Source: Amylostereum areolatum (lineage: Eukaryota > Basidiomycota > Agaricomycetes > Russulales > Stereaceae). From it: a stretch of 64,000 nucleotides of DNA. Positions 11,373 through 23,472 of the stretch are shown here, piece by piece (positions within the stretch are counted from its first letter, which is position 1; the number at the start of each line of letters is the position of its first letter). The position numbers and the translations under genes are program-made. The notes beneath the pieces are model-generated. The model worked only from the letters and a program-made list of their open reading frames with translations. It was not told the DNA's origin and did not search any database. The stretch spans positions 124,001 to 188,000 of the forward strand of contig SAXG01000065.1 in assembly GCA_012932865.1 (NCBI GenBank), written 5' to 3'.

Positions 11373-14300
11373 TCAACGTTTGGGCATCGAATTTTTCTTC
11401 ATTTTGTCCAATTTTTGTGTGAGGTCGATGATAAGACTGTAGCTCCTGTCAGTGACTGCTGCGAAATGTCACAAACACAAGCGGACCACTCACGACATGA
11501 TTTCGGTGCCGTCCAACTTGACGCTCTCTGCCGGCTGCAACACATGTTCCACGTACGGCGCAGGCTGCGCCGACAGCCACTTTTTATCGTAGAAATTGAG
11601 GGGGAGATACTTGACTGGCATAGACAGGTGGATTCTTTCAGATCCTTGTCGGTCTCGCGTGGTCTGCCCACGACGATCCTCCGATGCGTTGAGACCTCGC
11701 AGCAAGTCGTGAATTATATCGAGCCCGGCCAGCCACCTGCGCATGTCTTCGGCACGCCATTCAGGTCGTGTAATGGTATACACTGTGCGACCGTCCACTG
11801 TGTCCGATTCGTCGCTAGACATGCCGCGTGGTCCCAGCGCATCCAGGGAGGTAAGGTAGGTCTTGAGGGCGTACTGCCGCGCTACATCGCGCCTGCGATG
11901 AAAGTCCTGAAAGAACATGAGAAAGCGGAACACTCAAACGGGGCGACACATTGCTCACCCCTTCTTTGCGACTCCGATGACGGTGCTCGACGGTGTCTAC
12001 CACCCTCTCGCTGGGATCCTTCTGAGCGTCCATCCACTCCTTTCGAAGAGATTTGACTCGTGTAAAGAACGCCTCTTGAATCTTCTGCCGAACCGCCGAG
12101 TCGTCTGGAAAGTGGAACTTGGCTATTACATGCTTCGTGAAAATGCGGCCAGCAGACACGTTCCAAGGTGATTTCGGAGTTCCTTGAATGTCGAGTTGGA
12201 ATCGCTCCATGGTACATGCGTACGCAGACTGTGAGAGCTCCCACAATTGTGTAAATTCGGCCAGCTCTTCGTCTGTGACCATTGGGCCGAAAGGTTCAGT
12301 GCCGGTTGTTTTGAAAACCTCCCTTATCTCTCTGCGGACGAGGTCCTAGGGGGCGCGTCAACAAAAGCGAAAGAGTTTTGCGCTGTCGCTCACCGCCAAA
12401 GCCTTCGATTGTAAACTGCGCCGATGAGGCGTTCGACCCTGAGACCCTCTGTGAGACTCCGGATAGTCTTCTGTACGTTGATTCTTCACGGACTCGGCCA
12501 GCTTTTCCACAGTTTTGTTGCTATGGATAGTAGCACGTGCAATACTCCGGAAGCCTTTGTCCATAGTACGAACTAGTTCCTGTAGGTCCTCTCGTATCGC
12601 CCGGATGTCATCTTGATGTTCCGCGCCGCCCGCGGTCTGCGCCGTGTGAGTTACGATCATGATTTGTAAGATACCCTCTCTTACCATATGGTCGCCGAAG
12701 GTGTATTCGCCCTCCTCCATATCCTGACCACCGTTGTCGCGTTCTTCATCATGGCCTTCTCCCCCGCCTCCTCCGTCGCCGCTCCTTTCTTCTCCGTCCT
12801 TGCTGTCAGTATCTTCTTCGTGTTGGCTGTCGATGTCGTCTCCGTCTCCTCCCTCACCATTTCCATGCCGATCGTCAAATCCTCCACGAGGTCCCACATG
12901 CATATACTTCTGCGGACCCTCTTCGCTGTCTGATTCGTGTGTCCCCCTTTCCTGAGAGTTCGAAAGAGTCGAGGTGCCCCGCACATCTTTGGACCGCATA
13001 GAACGGACTGAGGGTGAAGATGAGACCAGGGAGCCTGGGGCCGTGTGGAAGACTTGGGACAGGAGGGAGCCGGAGAGGGGGAGTGACGGAGTAGAGGCAC
13101 CCCGCGAATCTTGAGAGTCGGATCGAATAGAACGGACTGAGGGTGAAGGGGGGACTGGGGAGCCCGGGGGAGTGCGAGACACTTGGGGCCGGCGGGAGCC
13201 GGAGGGAGAGATCAGAGGTGTAGAGGTGTGTGTATGAGATGGGCGTGGAGAAGAAGAGTTCCTTGGGGGAAGAGGGGGGTGGCGTGCGGACGATAGGAAT
13301 GGGGAAGGAGTGCGAGACGCCGTAGCAGAGGAGCGCGATGGTGCGGTCGGAGAGTCACGCAGAGAGATGCGCGAAGAAGGACGGGGGGATGGCGACCCAT
13401 GAAGGGACGGATGAAGGCGTGGGGATGCCAACGGACGCGGTGAAAAAGAGCGCGGTGAAAAAGAACGCGGTGAAAAAGAGCGCGGTGAAGAAGAGCGCGG
13501 CGTGGAAGCTTTGGGACTTAAGGTGGGGGGGGAATGAAAGGGCAAGGCGGCTGCCGGGTGTTGTTTTGATATCAGCGAGGCCAAAGATTGTTCAGCATAA
13601 CGCTGGTCCAGTCCTACACGTCGAAAATAGGTTTCATATAGACTGGCGTCAACGTCCGCCATAGTGGCACGCTCAGATAGGTTTTCTCCGCGTCCTAAAT
13701 AATCTTCAACTTCGTCTGTGTCTTGTGCGTCGGAAAGCTCTCCCTGTGGGCGTTTTTCAACGGAAAGTGACAAATAATAAGAGGGAAAAGTAAGACGTAC
13801 CGGTTCGTACGATGGGCCCTTCCCCTTCGCATGGCGTTTCATATCCTTCCGGGAGACGTACTCGCCTGAGACACGAGAGAAATAAGGGTCTTCTTTTCGG
13901 CTGGGGAAGTACAAAAACCCAGGCAAAGGATCTGTATCGGAAGGATCGCTCGCATTGTCCTCCTCGTCGACTTCCTTGAGATACCCGGACTTCAAGACGA
14001 AGCGTGGTCAATAACGTATCGAAGCAGGGGAAAATGAACTCACAGCCTTCGCCCCATTACTGTTATCACCGGGTTTGGATTGGAACGGGGGTGTATTTTC
14101 CGGGTTGAGCTTGCCTGTGTGAGTGAGATGAATTACATCTCCGTGATCTTAGTCGTATTACTGGTCCGCACCTGTTCTCCGAGGCGTGCCAGTTTTGAAA
14201 AGAGTTTGTTCTCGTCCCTGAACAAGGGCTACCATGTAAAGTCAAGGGAGAGAAGCTCGTGTAGAAGGCTTAGACACTTACGACTCTCTTCAGAAAAGAT

Positions 14301-14480
14301 ATCCGAATATGGGAGATGCATGCGATGGAGAGGTGAGAGATGGGGGACAAATGTCGATGGTCGTCAAAGCAAGGCCATCATAGTACTTACAACCGGATTC
14401 CTCGCGCGTGATTGCCAAACAAGAGCAAAGAAGACGTTCCGTAGATTCCTTGATGAGTTGTTCCCACTTCCCTGCAGTTT
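11373..14480 (-). CDS. Basidiomycete GMSSDESD-motif protein, function unknown
   Basis: A multi-exon minus-strand gene. Pieces read in order: KWEQLIKESTERLL (about 14470-14400), RDENKLFSKLARLGEQ (about 14230-14175), SGYLKEVDEEDN (from about 13990), a long Ser/Pro-rich disordered region with tandem FSPRS units (13430-13500), an acidic/Gly-rich stretch, a helical segment, then FGPMVTDEELAEFTQLWELS and the diagnostic block RRRDVARQYALKTYL, LGPRGMSSDESD, EWRAEDMRRWLAGLD and MPVKYLPLNFYDKKWL. The last exon ends at a TGA at 11373. This block is what I know as a large lineage-specific mushroom family without an assigned function. The 5' end is uncertain: I find no clean ATG joined in frame to the first helical exon, so the start near 14480 is approximate. 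Several introns of about 50-60 bp are evident. Confidence 0.6.
13436..13503 (-). repeat. In-gene 15-bp tandem repeat (FSPRS units)
   Basis: Direct repeats of about GCGGTGAAAAAGAGC on the plus strand encode repeated Phe-Ser-Pro-Arg-Ser units in the disordered part of the minus-strand GMSSDESD-family gene. It is a likely site of length polymorphism. Confidence 0.8.
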
Positions 14481-14721
14481 CAGCTACGCTTGTTTCGTAG
14501 CAAAAAAGACGATACAGGGTGTCGATTTACATCAGAAGCCAAATGACCGTAACTGTCTTTGTGGGTCCATGTTGACACGCCAAATTTGGGCTCACGGTTT
14601 AAGTCACCAACATGGAATAACTTCGCTAACCCAGCACCACATCCGGACAGACGCAAACACTTCGTATCTACTTACTAGACTACCCGTACGTGACGTTCGC
14701 GAAACGAGAGTATCCACAGCA

Positions 14722-15786
14722 CTAGTCAGCTAATAACCCCAAGCCTGCCGTCACGCTCCTCGCCCGTCGCCCTTCCACTGTCGTCCTGGAGGCTCTCGTC
14801 ACCCAGTTGGGTGTGCCATCGCTGCGCATCGTAAGAATACGGTCATGAATCATCGGGTGCTCGTCATCTTCTTGAGCTGAGATCCATTTTTTGTCGGCCG
14901 TGTACAGCCAGGTCTGGTAAGTCGAGTTTGTCGTGTTGCGATGCCGGTAGAGGTAGCCGACTCTGCATTCCAGTCCTGGAGGTGGAGAGGAGATCGGAGA
15001 CGTTGAGGCCGTCATATACCAGTAGATAGTTCCTTTCGATGAATGGGAATTGAAAGGTCGTGTTTTGAGCACTGGTAAAACGGCGGGCGTGGTTGGCATG
15101 CCAGAGGAGTTCCTGGCGACGTGCATGCATTCAGTACTGATGACTACATCTCTGAGTAGTTATGCTCACCCGGTCAACGTCAACGTTGGGGCATGTGCTC
15201 CCGTCGCAATGAGGTGGAGGGAGTTTGAGAGCATTTCACATCCTTCGGGGGTGTAGCCGCTCTCGGATAAGTACATCTTCACGATCTTCTTGAAGCGGGT
15301 GATGTCGTCCACAGCATTCAGGAGCATCGTCGCGGTCACGGTTATGACATCGTCTTCCGCAGCATATGCCGCATGCAGCATGTCGCTAACGTCTTCTTTC
15401 ATAGACTTAGGATTTGGGATGTTGGATGATCCGGGGGCGGGGGAGAAAATGCGGGCAGGTCTTGAACAAGACGTCGATGAGCAAGTCCGGTGATCGAGAT
15501 TCTAGGAATACGCACGTCGGCGCCCTCCTCTGCGTGTCAGAGTCAATTCGTACTTGTTTCCCTGATGATCGGTGGTGGGTGGTTACTGTATTGCTCTCTT
15601 GATCGATGTGATATCTTTGTGCTGGCCAGCGACGATGGAGAAGACTCCCCTAGATAAGTGGTCTGCGATTGACCTTCAAATCGCGAAACAACTGCATACC
15701 TCGTTGCTTATCACCGCGAGCCCGGTATGGGGAAGAGTTCTGACCGTTTTGTAGGCGATGGTTGGCTGAGTGTCGATATCAGACAT
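14722..15786 (-). CDS. Unrecognised small multi-exon protein
   Basis: Begins with ATG at 15786 (MSDIDTQPTIAYKTVRTLPH), followed by a GTATGC donor after AVISNE. Downstream exons include SPDLLIDVLFKTCPHFLPRP, SMKEDVSDMLHAAYAAEDDV, LLNAVDDITRFKKIVKMYLS, and a C-terminal exon (15126-14722) with IYWYMTASTSPIS, LECRVGYLYRH and WLYTADKKWISAQEDDEHP, ending in a stop at 14722. Splice sites between 15640 and 15430 are ambiguous. I recognise no domain. The composition is protein-like and not repetitive. It lies head-to-tail with the other minus-strand genes of the left half. Confidence 0.5.
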
Positions 15787-16029
15787 GATGGTCGTTTGCA
15801 CAGAGTTGTGGCTGCGTCTGAGGCGGAACCTACTGTGATGATCTGAGTCATCAATCAGTGATCACTCGTTAGTTGTACCGTCAGGCGTCGGATGTCAGGA
15901 TTTGAAAGCTCAAGCGACTAGCATAGAAAGGTCGGTGCAGCGAACAGCGGATACACTTCTCGGTGCATGATGTTAGTGGAGGCGGTAGGTTGCGAATGGA
16001 AACACAGGAGGACATCTCAATTCACGCAA

Positions 16030-16656
16030 GAAAATTTTCTCGTACAAGCCGGAGAATGCTGCGAAAACCTAGATGAATTATGATACATGTGAAGAATCCG
16101 TGGACCAAGGATCGCTGCGCGACATTGACCGCGAAATCATCGTCGTACACCACCAACGTGGGACCCCTACAGAGGCAGTCAGCATACACCCCCACCAAAA
16201 CAAGACGGAGGACGTACAATTACCTCACGCCTTCCTGTACGAAAGCAACCTGCCGTCGTCAGAGCATCGAGAGGAGAGAATAAAGCGTTTCAACCAGACA
16301 TGATTCGTCCACGCCAAAGCGCTTGCAGCTCCGCCACCTGGAACAACAGGATGACCATGTAATTCCAGCGCCCGCCCTGGTGCACCTTCTTCGAAACGGG
16401 CGAGATGTCTGCGGATAACGTGAGGATTGTCAAGGACAAATACGAACGGCAAGATCAAGATCCCTTCACTGGTGGGCGGGCGAGTACGAAAGATAGGATA
16501 GCGTACCCAGTTCATCGTCCGTCCACTTGGAAAGCGTGCTCGAACTCGCATCCGAATCTGGGCGCCCTGCCTGCCCCATCCGAATGTGCCCAACATGTTG
16601 AGTGCGTCCGCGCTGAAGAACACGTTCGTCGTGTTCGGACGGTCAGGCTTGAACAT
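16030..16656 (-). CDS. Possible gene or gene remnant, unrecognised
   Basis: A 143-codon frame (16656-16225) contains FKPDRPNTTNVFFSADALN, LGTFGWGRQGAQ and ILILPFVFVLDNPHV. It is followed across a possible intron (ending CTCTGTAG at about 16170) by TLVVYDDDFAVNVAQRS. The composition is coding-like but I recognise no family, and a complete gene model could not be closed. It directly follows the clathrin relic in the same orientation and may be part of the same decayed tract. Confidence 0.35.
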
Positions 16657-16779
16657 GTGCGTGCATTTTGGGGCCGTAAGCTATTTTGGCAATGCTAGTT
16701 GTTAGGCACTCTCTACGGTAGCCTGGTTCTCTCCGAGATGTATGTGATGGAGTCTGAAGACAAAAAAATGAGTGACTAC

Positions 16780-18113
16780 CAAAACAAATATGTATCTTGT
16801 TTACCGATGGAGTCCTTGGGCTGGGCCTTGGCTCCAAACCTCGGGCTTATCAATTTTCGTCGGACCTGCACCCAGTGTTCCGGGCGACGGCGTCTGACCA
16901 GTTGATGAACCTACTCCCTGAGCACGTGCACCTCAGTGGACTCCGTGAGGCAGTTTTGGTACAGATAGAGGACAATGTCGTGGACGAAACTGAACCGGTC
17001 GCAGACGATGATGAGGGGCAGTTGATCCTGGAGCTTGGCCTCCTTGAGGAAGTTCTTGACCTTCGTGACGATAGATTCGAGGTAGTAGTACCGGCCGACG
17101 CGCGGATAGAGTCAATTGGGATGCAAGGACGCAAGATATGGACAACTCTACCTTCGAAAGTCCTAGAGAACTCGAACATCTCGATGAGCTTGACGGCACC
17201 GAGAATGTCACAATACATCGTTGCTACATCGTTGCGACCCGGACAACGACTTGGAGGTTCTGATATTCTCAAGGTCGAGGCCCCGCGGCGAGCGCGACGG
17301 ATGTTGATGCGCAACATCTCTTGCATGCATGTCTTCGACTGCTCCGTGGGGATGCGGCTGTAGTTGACGAGCCACTGTTGTTGGCATGAGGAAGACCATC
17401 TTTCTCACAAATATATATTGGCTATGCGGGAACGATCATAATTGGAAAGCATTTCGTTCTCAGGGTGTATCCGCGACCTGAGGCGAGTGAATCAGGTTCA
17501 TTTCGAGAAGATTGATCTGGGAGCATCCTACGACTTGTTCTCTTTGGGACCGCGCAAGAGGAAATATGTCGCCGGTTGAATCATGATCTGAGCCATGAAG
17601 ACCTCCACGACCTGCTTGGCATCGCTAAAAGAGTCCTCTTCATTTTTGACGAAGCTTGCGGCGAATTAGGTACGTTTCTCGGGATTCGAACGTATGATAC
17701 AACTTTCTTCCTACGCGAGGATCTTGTCCGTCTGCCCGGTCTCCACGCGACGAGCGAGGACGTTGTTGGACACGTTGGTACGAAGGTACACGCCGAGGAC
17801 GAGCGTAGCGTCTGAACGATATTGCAAAGCTCTTCGCTGCGGGTTAGCTACGAACTCGGTGTCAGGCAGTCCTCTACTGACTTCGACGAAGACGCACACC
17901 TTGTTCTCCTAGAATCTTTGGATGTGGGTGCATAATGGCTGAGTCGCCGACAGCCATGGGTTGACGGATAACGCTGTTTTGCTGAGGTAAGTGAGCCTGT
18001 GCGATGTGTTCACCAGGAAGAACGCGCACCTTAAACGAGTTAGAATCGGATTGGGTTCCCAAGCTCGATAACTGGAGTTGTTTTGATAACGGGATATCTT
18101 CGTGACATTCATG
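16780..18113 (-). pseudogene. Clathrin heavy-chain pseudogene, left copy
   Basis: Read from 18113 downward, the fragments follow the clathrin heavy-chain order but with frameshifts, stops and large deletions. The extreme N-terminus comes first (QLQLSSLGTQSDSNSF, DSAIMHPHPKIL; about 18110-17912). It jumps directly to the region after the propeller (EELCNIVQT, then TGQTDKIL), then QIMIQPATYFLL and LKENK-like sequence, [58 protein letters not shown] and DIVLYLYQN, and finally a KPEVW-like stretch near 16850-16800. Intron-like segments are still present, so it arose by DNA duplication rather than reverse transcription. It cannot encode clathrin. A second decayed copy in opposite orientation lies at 54380-56310. 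Confidence 0.85.
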
Positions 18114-18744
18114 ACGAATGGAAGGAGGGGGGGGGGATCGTAAAGGCCATCGTTCGGAGGGATGGCCCGGGGGGTGTTGACTCCTTTGAAGATTCACGGG
18201 CTCGATGGGAAGGTCAGCGTGCGTGAAAGAGTGTGATTTGCGGGCGGCCGTGTTCTTTGGAGACACAATATGGGTGTGAGGGTGCAGACGGGAGAGGGCG
18301 CAAGTGCAAAGACGTATGCGTGATTTCGAGGCGGGCGATGAACAGGGTGATGGTGTAGATGCAAGTGAGATTGATGCAGGATGACCGATTACGGAGATAT
18401 ATAACGGCGAGGAATTCGAAGTGATCAAGAATAGGAGGTGAGGAATTGAAGACGAGGGTGGTGGATGACCGTCAAGAACTTGAACTTGAACGCGCCGGAT
18501 CAAGCTCAAGCGCCCAAGGCGTGTCACGTCGTCGAGATCCCTTTTCTCGATCTTCCGCACACAAGATGTTTTTTAGCTGGCCGTCGAATCACGTAGGTAC
18601 CGAATGACAATGACCTCGATGACAACGTTGAACCCCCTCGCAGAATATATACATTTGTATGGTAACAATACTCGTACTCTATAGATGAGATAGAGACATG
18701 GGCACTGAATATTGATAACTCGAACCTTAGGTGCGGCGATATGC
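18114..18744. other. Gap between clathrin relic and WD40 member 2
   Basis: No recognised gene. The tract from 18113 to about 18540 has an open but low-complexity Ser/Pro/His-rich frame on the minus strand that I do not trust. Confidence 0.35.
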
Positions 18745-18799
18745 CATAATTGTAAGTATCGTCGTTTCCACGTAGGTAGAGATCCTGTGGCGGTTCTCC

Positions 18800-20294
18800 C
18801 ATATTCCCGCGAGTAACAAGATGACGACGAAGACTGAGCAGGAGACCTAAATCATCGTTAGGTAGGCTTGTGGTGGGCTTGTGGTGGGCATACCATAACC
18901 CCATTGGCAAAATCTCTGTTGGGGGGGGAGGGTGTAATGTTGTCGATCCGTTGGTCCAGTGGTTCCATCCAAAGGTTGATGGTGGGAGGATTCTCGCCAT
19001 CTCCAGGCTGAGTCGCCGTCACAATGAATCGCATATCTCGACTGGAGCCAACGGCCTGAAGGGGACGATAACCTGAGTTACAGACATAGCATAGTTGCGA
19101 TGAACATGAGCTTACTAGAGCGCTTATAGAGACTGAGGCTGAGGAAGGGGGTCAGGAAGAGTTGTGCGGTTGCTAGAAGAAAGAATAGAGCACCTGGAAT
19201 GCGAGGATCGTTGAGGACTTGGAGGACTTGCAAGTGACAATGAGGATCGGCATGAACGGTACGAAGTGAATGGCTGCATCGCCCAGCGAGTACCATGGCA
19301 CGCCCGTCATTAATATAGAGTATGTCTTCTCCTCGCTGACCCGAGTGCGACGTCTGCACAGGCACAGCTCGAGGGAGAGGTGGGTGATGCATGATGTTGA
19401 ACCACGTCACACCTTCCATCGAGCCGGTAGTGGCTAGTAGCCGACCATCAGGGGAAACAGCGAGTCGAAGGCTATCGGCTGTCAATCAGTCAACCGTTTA
19501 CTGGGAGTGAAACGAGACATACATGTCATGTGGTTGGCACCTCAAAGTCCAGAACGGACCTCCGTGTTCGAGATGCCAGGCTCTAGGTAACTATTGAGCA
19601 CAGGGGTGACTCGTACACGAAAGAAATCTAACACCGCGCCATAGCCAACGTACGTCGCGACGATGGTCGACATATCCAAAAAAGTGAGCGACGAAGGAAG
19701 TAGCCAGCTCTTGGATTGCTGCATCTCGATCCTAAAGGTGGTTACAGGGTCCAGGCGAGACCCTTCATCTACAGATACTGAGTGGCCGTGCGCAATGAGA
19801 AGAATGTGACCGTACTATATTCAACCATTCTCAGGACTGTGCACCAAGTTCTGGTGCTCACAGCAACCAGATCCCCGTATGCGGCAATGGAATGGACTCT
19901 TCCGTCGTTGATGTTCAGCGCGGTTTCAGCTTTGAGAGTGCCGATGCAACGATCTCCATCCTGGATGAATCGCCATAGTCAGCACTGAACGCTATGCGTG
20001 ACAGGTATACATCCTCACCTCGATGTGAAGAGTTACTACACTGATACGAGACGAACTGTCACCGACGAGCAGACAGTTGCCCCGGGTCTTACTCCATGCA
20101 AGTGCCGTGATAGGATAAGCTGATTCTAAGAAGACATTGAGGTCGTGGACGGGTTCAAGTGATGGGTTACGATATATAGCGAGGGTACCGGCCGAGCCAC
20201 CGCTGGCGGTGAAGCGGCCGTCAGGACAGATGGCCAAGGATAAGATGATAGCATCCTGTGCGGGAATGAGCTGGGTCAGAGAATAGTTGGTCAT
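18800..20294 (-). CDS. WD40-like family member 2 with C-terminal membrane segment
   Basis: Starts at ATG 20294 (MTNYSLTQLIPAQDAIILSL). Exon 1 carries the blade motif SLAICPDGRFTASGGSAGTL then AIYRNPSLEPVHD and ITALAWSKTRGNCLLVGDSS, ending at the family's phase-0 donor. Later exons include VHSIAAYGDLVAVSTRTW, STIVATYVGYGAV, LRLAVSPDGRLLATTGSMEG and ILYINDGRAMVLAG. Then a hydrophobic exon (ALFFLLATAQLFLTPFLS), an exon with RDMRFIVTATQPGDGENPP and INLWMEPLDQ, and a probable membrane segment CSVFVVILLLAGIW near 18830. The closest relative in the window is the gene at 51025, which shares IYRNPSL, YVGYG, YINDG and RxIVTA. I infer a membrane-tethered propeller. The 3' end is approximate (between about 18950 and 18745). 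Confidence 0.7.
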
Positions 20295-21935
20295 GATCAG
20301 AGAGGGATCGATGGAGAAAGGAAGAAAGAAAGGAACGTGCGCACACTTTTAGGACCTTCGCCGCATGTTCTACACGAGGTGGGCTGAGGGCAATCTCGAC
20401 GAAGAAACTCGAGCCTCGAGCCATCGTATTAGAGTACGTTTCGTACGATGACTACTTCAAGTTACCTCCGCATCGTATACTCCTAAAGCTTGCCGTCTGT
20501 AGGATGCTCGATGTAAGAGGCTGTAGGTACAGAGACCGCGCTGAAAATGAATGCACGAACAGTTTTTGTTGTTTGTCGAAACTTGGGGAGCGCCTCCGGG
20601 TCTTGAAGATAGTATTACGAATATAGAAACCTCGCATTTCGTGTGTTCGCGGAAGTAGGCGCCATGTTCAGAAGATAAACCGATGGCCGGAAAAGTGACG
20701 TGGACAGAGAACAGCCGCTATCCGAAGTAGTTACAGCTACTGCGCATAGCGATGTTCAGCAAGAATGGGACAAACAAGGGAGAAAGCGCACCTCACTCTA
20801 ACACTCGTCAATCGAGGGTGTCGTATCGTCCCTTCCGTGTCGTATCGTCCCTTCCGTGTCAATGCCTGATTCAACATCATGTCGCGACCTAAACAGGGAA
20901 GACTAATCCGCGCGGTAAGGTTAACGATAACGCGAGGCTGGCGGTGAGGCCGCGTTGCGTGAAGCATGGGGAAGCTCTTCCTGCAACAGGTTGTCAGTTC
21001 TGGTATGGACTTCGTTTGAAAGAACAGACGCACAGGGTGCACAGCAAGGTTAAGATCACAGATTCGAGCCTAGAGAAGACTGATCAGTTCGCAGTACCAC
21101 TTGCCAAGACGACGATACTTACCGAGCGGAACTCCCCCCTCTCCAAGCACGCGGCATGCACCTGCTTCGAGACCCTGCGCGTAAGGTTAGAATACAGCGC
21201 AAAGAAGGACAGCTGAGCACTTACTATGTGTTTCCGATGGTACGACACGACGGTCTTCCTCCTAGACGCATAGTCGTAAAGGGTCTGTGTCGGTGAGGAG
21301 GGGAACATATCCAGTAGGCAGACGCGGAGATTTATAGTTTAGCGAAAAGAACGGCGACCATGCATTGACTAGAGGCAACATTGCCGACAAGGAGATAGGT
21401 CTACGACGCGTGAGGGTCAGCAAAGCAAAGCACAGTAGGAGGAACTGTGCATACCGAGTTGGCCGGCGAGCCCACGGACGCGCTGGGCGTCGATCGCACA
21501 ACTGATACCCGTCACGGCGGGAGCAAAGAGCACCGGGACTTCTTCTTTATGCGAAGCTCGAGTCAGCATGTTGCCATAATGATTGAGGACGACGCACTCG
21601 GTGAGCTTTATCTAGCCGTTTACTGGAGTCCCCCGAGTCTGGGTTGGGTTGAAACGCTTCTTCGTGATGTTGTTGAGTTCCTTGTGATAGTACCGAGCCT
21701 CGAGGTAGAATCGTCAATGCGTGTGTTCTGTGATTCGGGAGAAAGGGAAACAGATGCGAGGGTATTATGGAGGTGAGGAGAGAATGATGAACGTCGAGAC
21801 TTCGAGGACTAGATCACACGACATGGAAATTAGATCACGCGTTATACCGTATAAGTCACAACGCCTCATTACTACGGTCTATTACGGTCATCACAGGTCA
21901 TCACCAGAGTCTTACCCACAATCCCCAACTCGACC
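20295..21935. other. Long tract with only a speculative minus-strand gene
   Basis: On the minus strand from about 21500 to 20740 several short frames are separated by plausible GT-AG junctions: TLYDYASRRKTVVSYHRKH followed by GTAAGT, a short exon around 21170, and SFPMLHATRPHRQPRV then LTARISLPCLGRDMMLNQAL. I recognise no family and cannot close a model. Two exact direct copies of GTCGTATCGTCCCTTCCGT lie in tandem at about 20819-20860. Confidence 0.3.
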
Positions 21936-22627
21936 ATGACAATTCCATCGCAGGAGGACGTCGCTCCGCTCACAAGTATTATCCGCCCACAGCTCCCCTT
22001 CGAACACCTAAATCCTAATGTAAAGACAAGTACATCTTTCTCTCAATCCGGAAGTATCAAGCTCACGATCCATCTCTCCAGTGTGGGCCTATGCCATGCC
22101 TGCCGTCAAATTTCAGGAGATCATCCGCGATGGCCATTCCACCATCGTCCGTCTTTTTCTTTCTCTGTTATCTTAATTCACCCTCTCTTCTAGGTCGCGC
22201 CCATGAAAATACCCACTGTTCGTATCATCTCTTCCTCTCCGCCTTCCTATTGGTTCAGATTCTTTGCGATCAGCACGATGGATACTCTTTCATTATCCGC
22301 CGCCTCGATACCGACGCAATCAGCCTTACCACCATGTTTCGCGCTGCCTTTCCCACCGCAGACGATGATGCAGAGAAGGACGAGTCTGCCTGGGTCAAGG
22401 CCAACTACGACGTCTCCGGCTTAAATGACGGATCCGGAGGCAAGGCATGCTTTGCTGGCACTTGGGTCAGCCCCACCATCGCGGAGGAGCTCGCCGTTTC
22501 CTACTCCTTCATCCACATTCTCACCCCCTTCACACAAGCCAAACCTGAGGGCACGTTATCCGAGTGGCACCAAGTTTTCTCTCGGACCTTTGGATACAGG
22601 CCTTTGACCCGAATGGAAAGTGCATGA
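21936..22627 (+). CDS. APSES/KilA-N-like DNA-binding-domain protein, short form
   Basis: Four exons (21936-22019, 22117-22146, 22194-22217, 22274-22627) total 492 nt with the frame kept, giving 163 residues. The core matches a mushroom-expanded family related to the KilA-N/APSES fold: RPQLPFEHLNPN, EIIRDGHSTIV, GYSFIIRRLDTDAISLTTMF, RAAFPTADDDAEKDESAWVK and FAGTWVSPTIAEELA. Such domains bind DNA in fungal cell-cycle and developmental regulators, but in this lineage-specific family the role is unknown. The protein stops about 30 residues after the domain (FGYRPLTRMESA), shorter than I expect for relatives, so it may be truncated at the 3' end. It is one of only two well-supported plus-strand genes in the left half. 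Confidence 0.65.
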
Positions 22628-23472
22628 ACGACGCCCAAAGGTGTGCTTGTGTCGTTGCCCGTGGATTCGATTAACTGATTGGTTCACAGCCGTGAGGGTG
22701 TGGGGAGGGGGGGGGGTTTGAATCAGCATCGGCGGAGCTTCTTGACACCGCGCCAACCAAGGCGCAAAGGTGGACAAATACTTTGTATTCCTTCTGTACA
22801 TATCCCTTCACGACGTTTTTCGTCCCCTTTGCGTGGGCGCCAGGGAGAAGCAGTTTTGGATTGTTGGATAACCTTCTTTTACGTTACATCTTTCCTCGAC
22901 ACCCCTACCCAACCTTGGGCTTTTGGCAAGGGGAGGCGGTTTCCTTGCCGCACGCCGTACAACAGGAACGTGCGCAGTACCTAAAGAGGCGCAATAACAG
23001 AGCACCTACAGAGTCAAACAACTACATGAGGTGATCACAAATGCTGGAATCAACTTTATGTAACCTTCTTCCTACAGCAACACCAGCGCTGTAGCCTACA
23101 AGTTCAAGCTCAAACACGCGTGACTATCAGTACGGTTTGCTACCAGTCCCGTAAGGAATCTCGATTCAATCAGTAATCGCTAACACTCATGTCTAGCTAG
23201 ACCATTTCGATGATAACACTCCTTCGGTATCAAGTTTTTGGACGGCCTGGCCCGTCTTACATGTGCGAACGAACAAATATCGTGGTCAACACGTGAACCA
23301 AACCGTCGCTGCGTCAGGTCCGGTGCGTACTCGCCCTCTCCACCCCTTCAACACGATCTGGATTGGAACCGCATGCGCGTGTTGAGAAGTATAAGGAGCA
23401 CATCGATGGTCCCCTTCGCCATATCACCCCTCTCATCCGAGACCTCGTTCTTTTTCTCCATTCTCATTCTCA
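22628..23472. other. Intergenic, nothing recognised
   Basis: About 0.85 kb between the APSES-like and BTB genes. It contains a run of Gs near 22708 and some open frames without motifs. Confidence 0.4.

Noticed and set aside
17670..17700. tRNA-like GGGATTCGAAC element
   Set aside because: No acceptor stem or anticodon arm can be drawn around it. It is explained as antisense of the clathrin relic codons.
20340..20424. Alternative upstream first exon for WD40 member 2
   Set aside because: It would splice out the first residues that align with the starts of members 3 and 4, so the start at 20294 is preferred.
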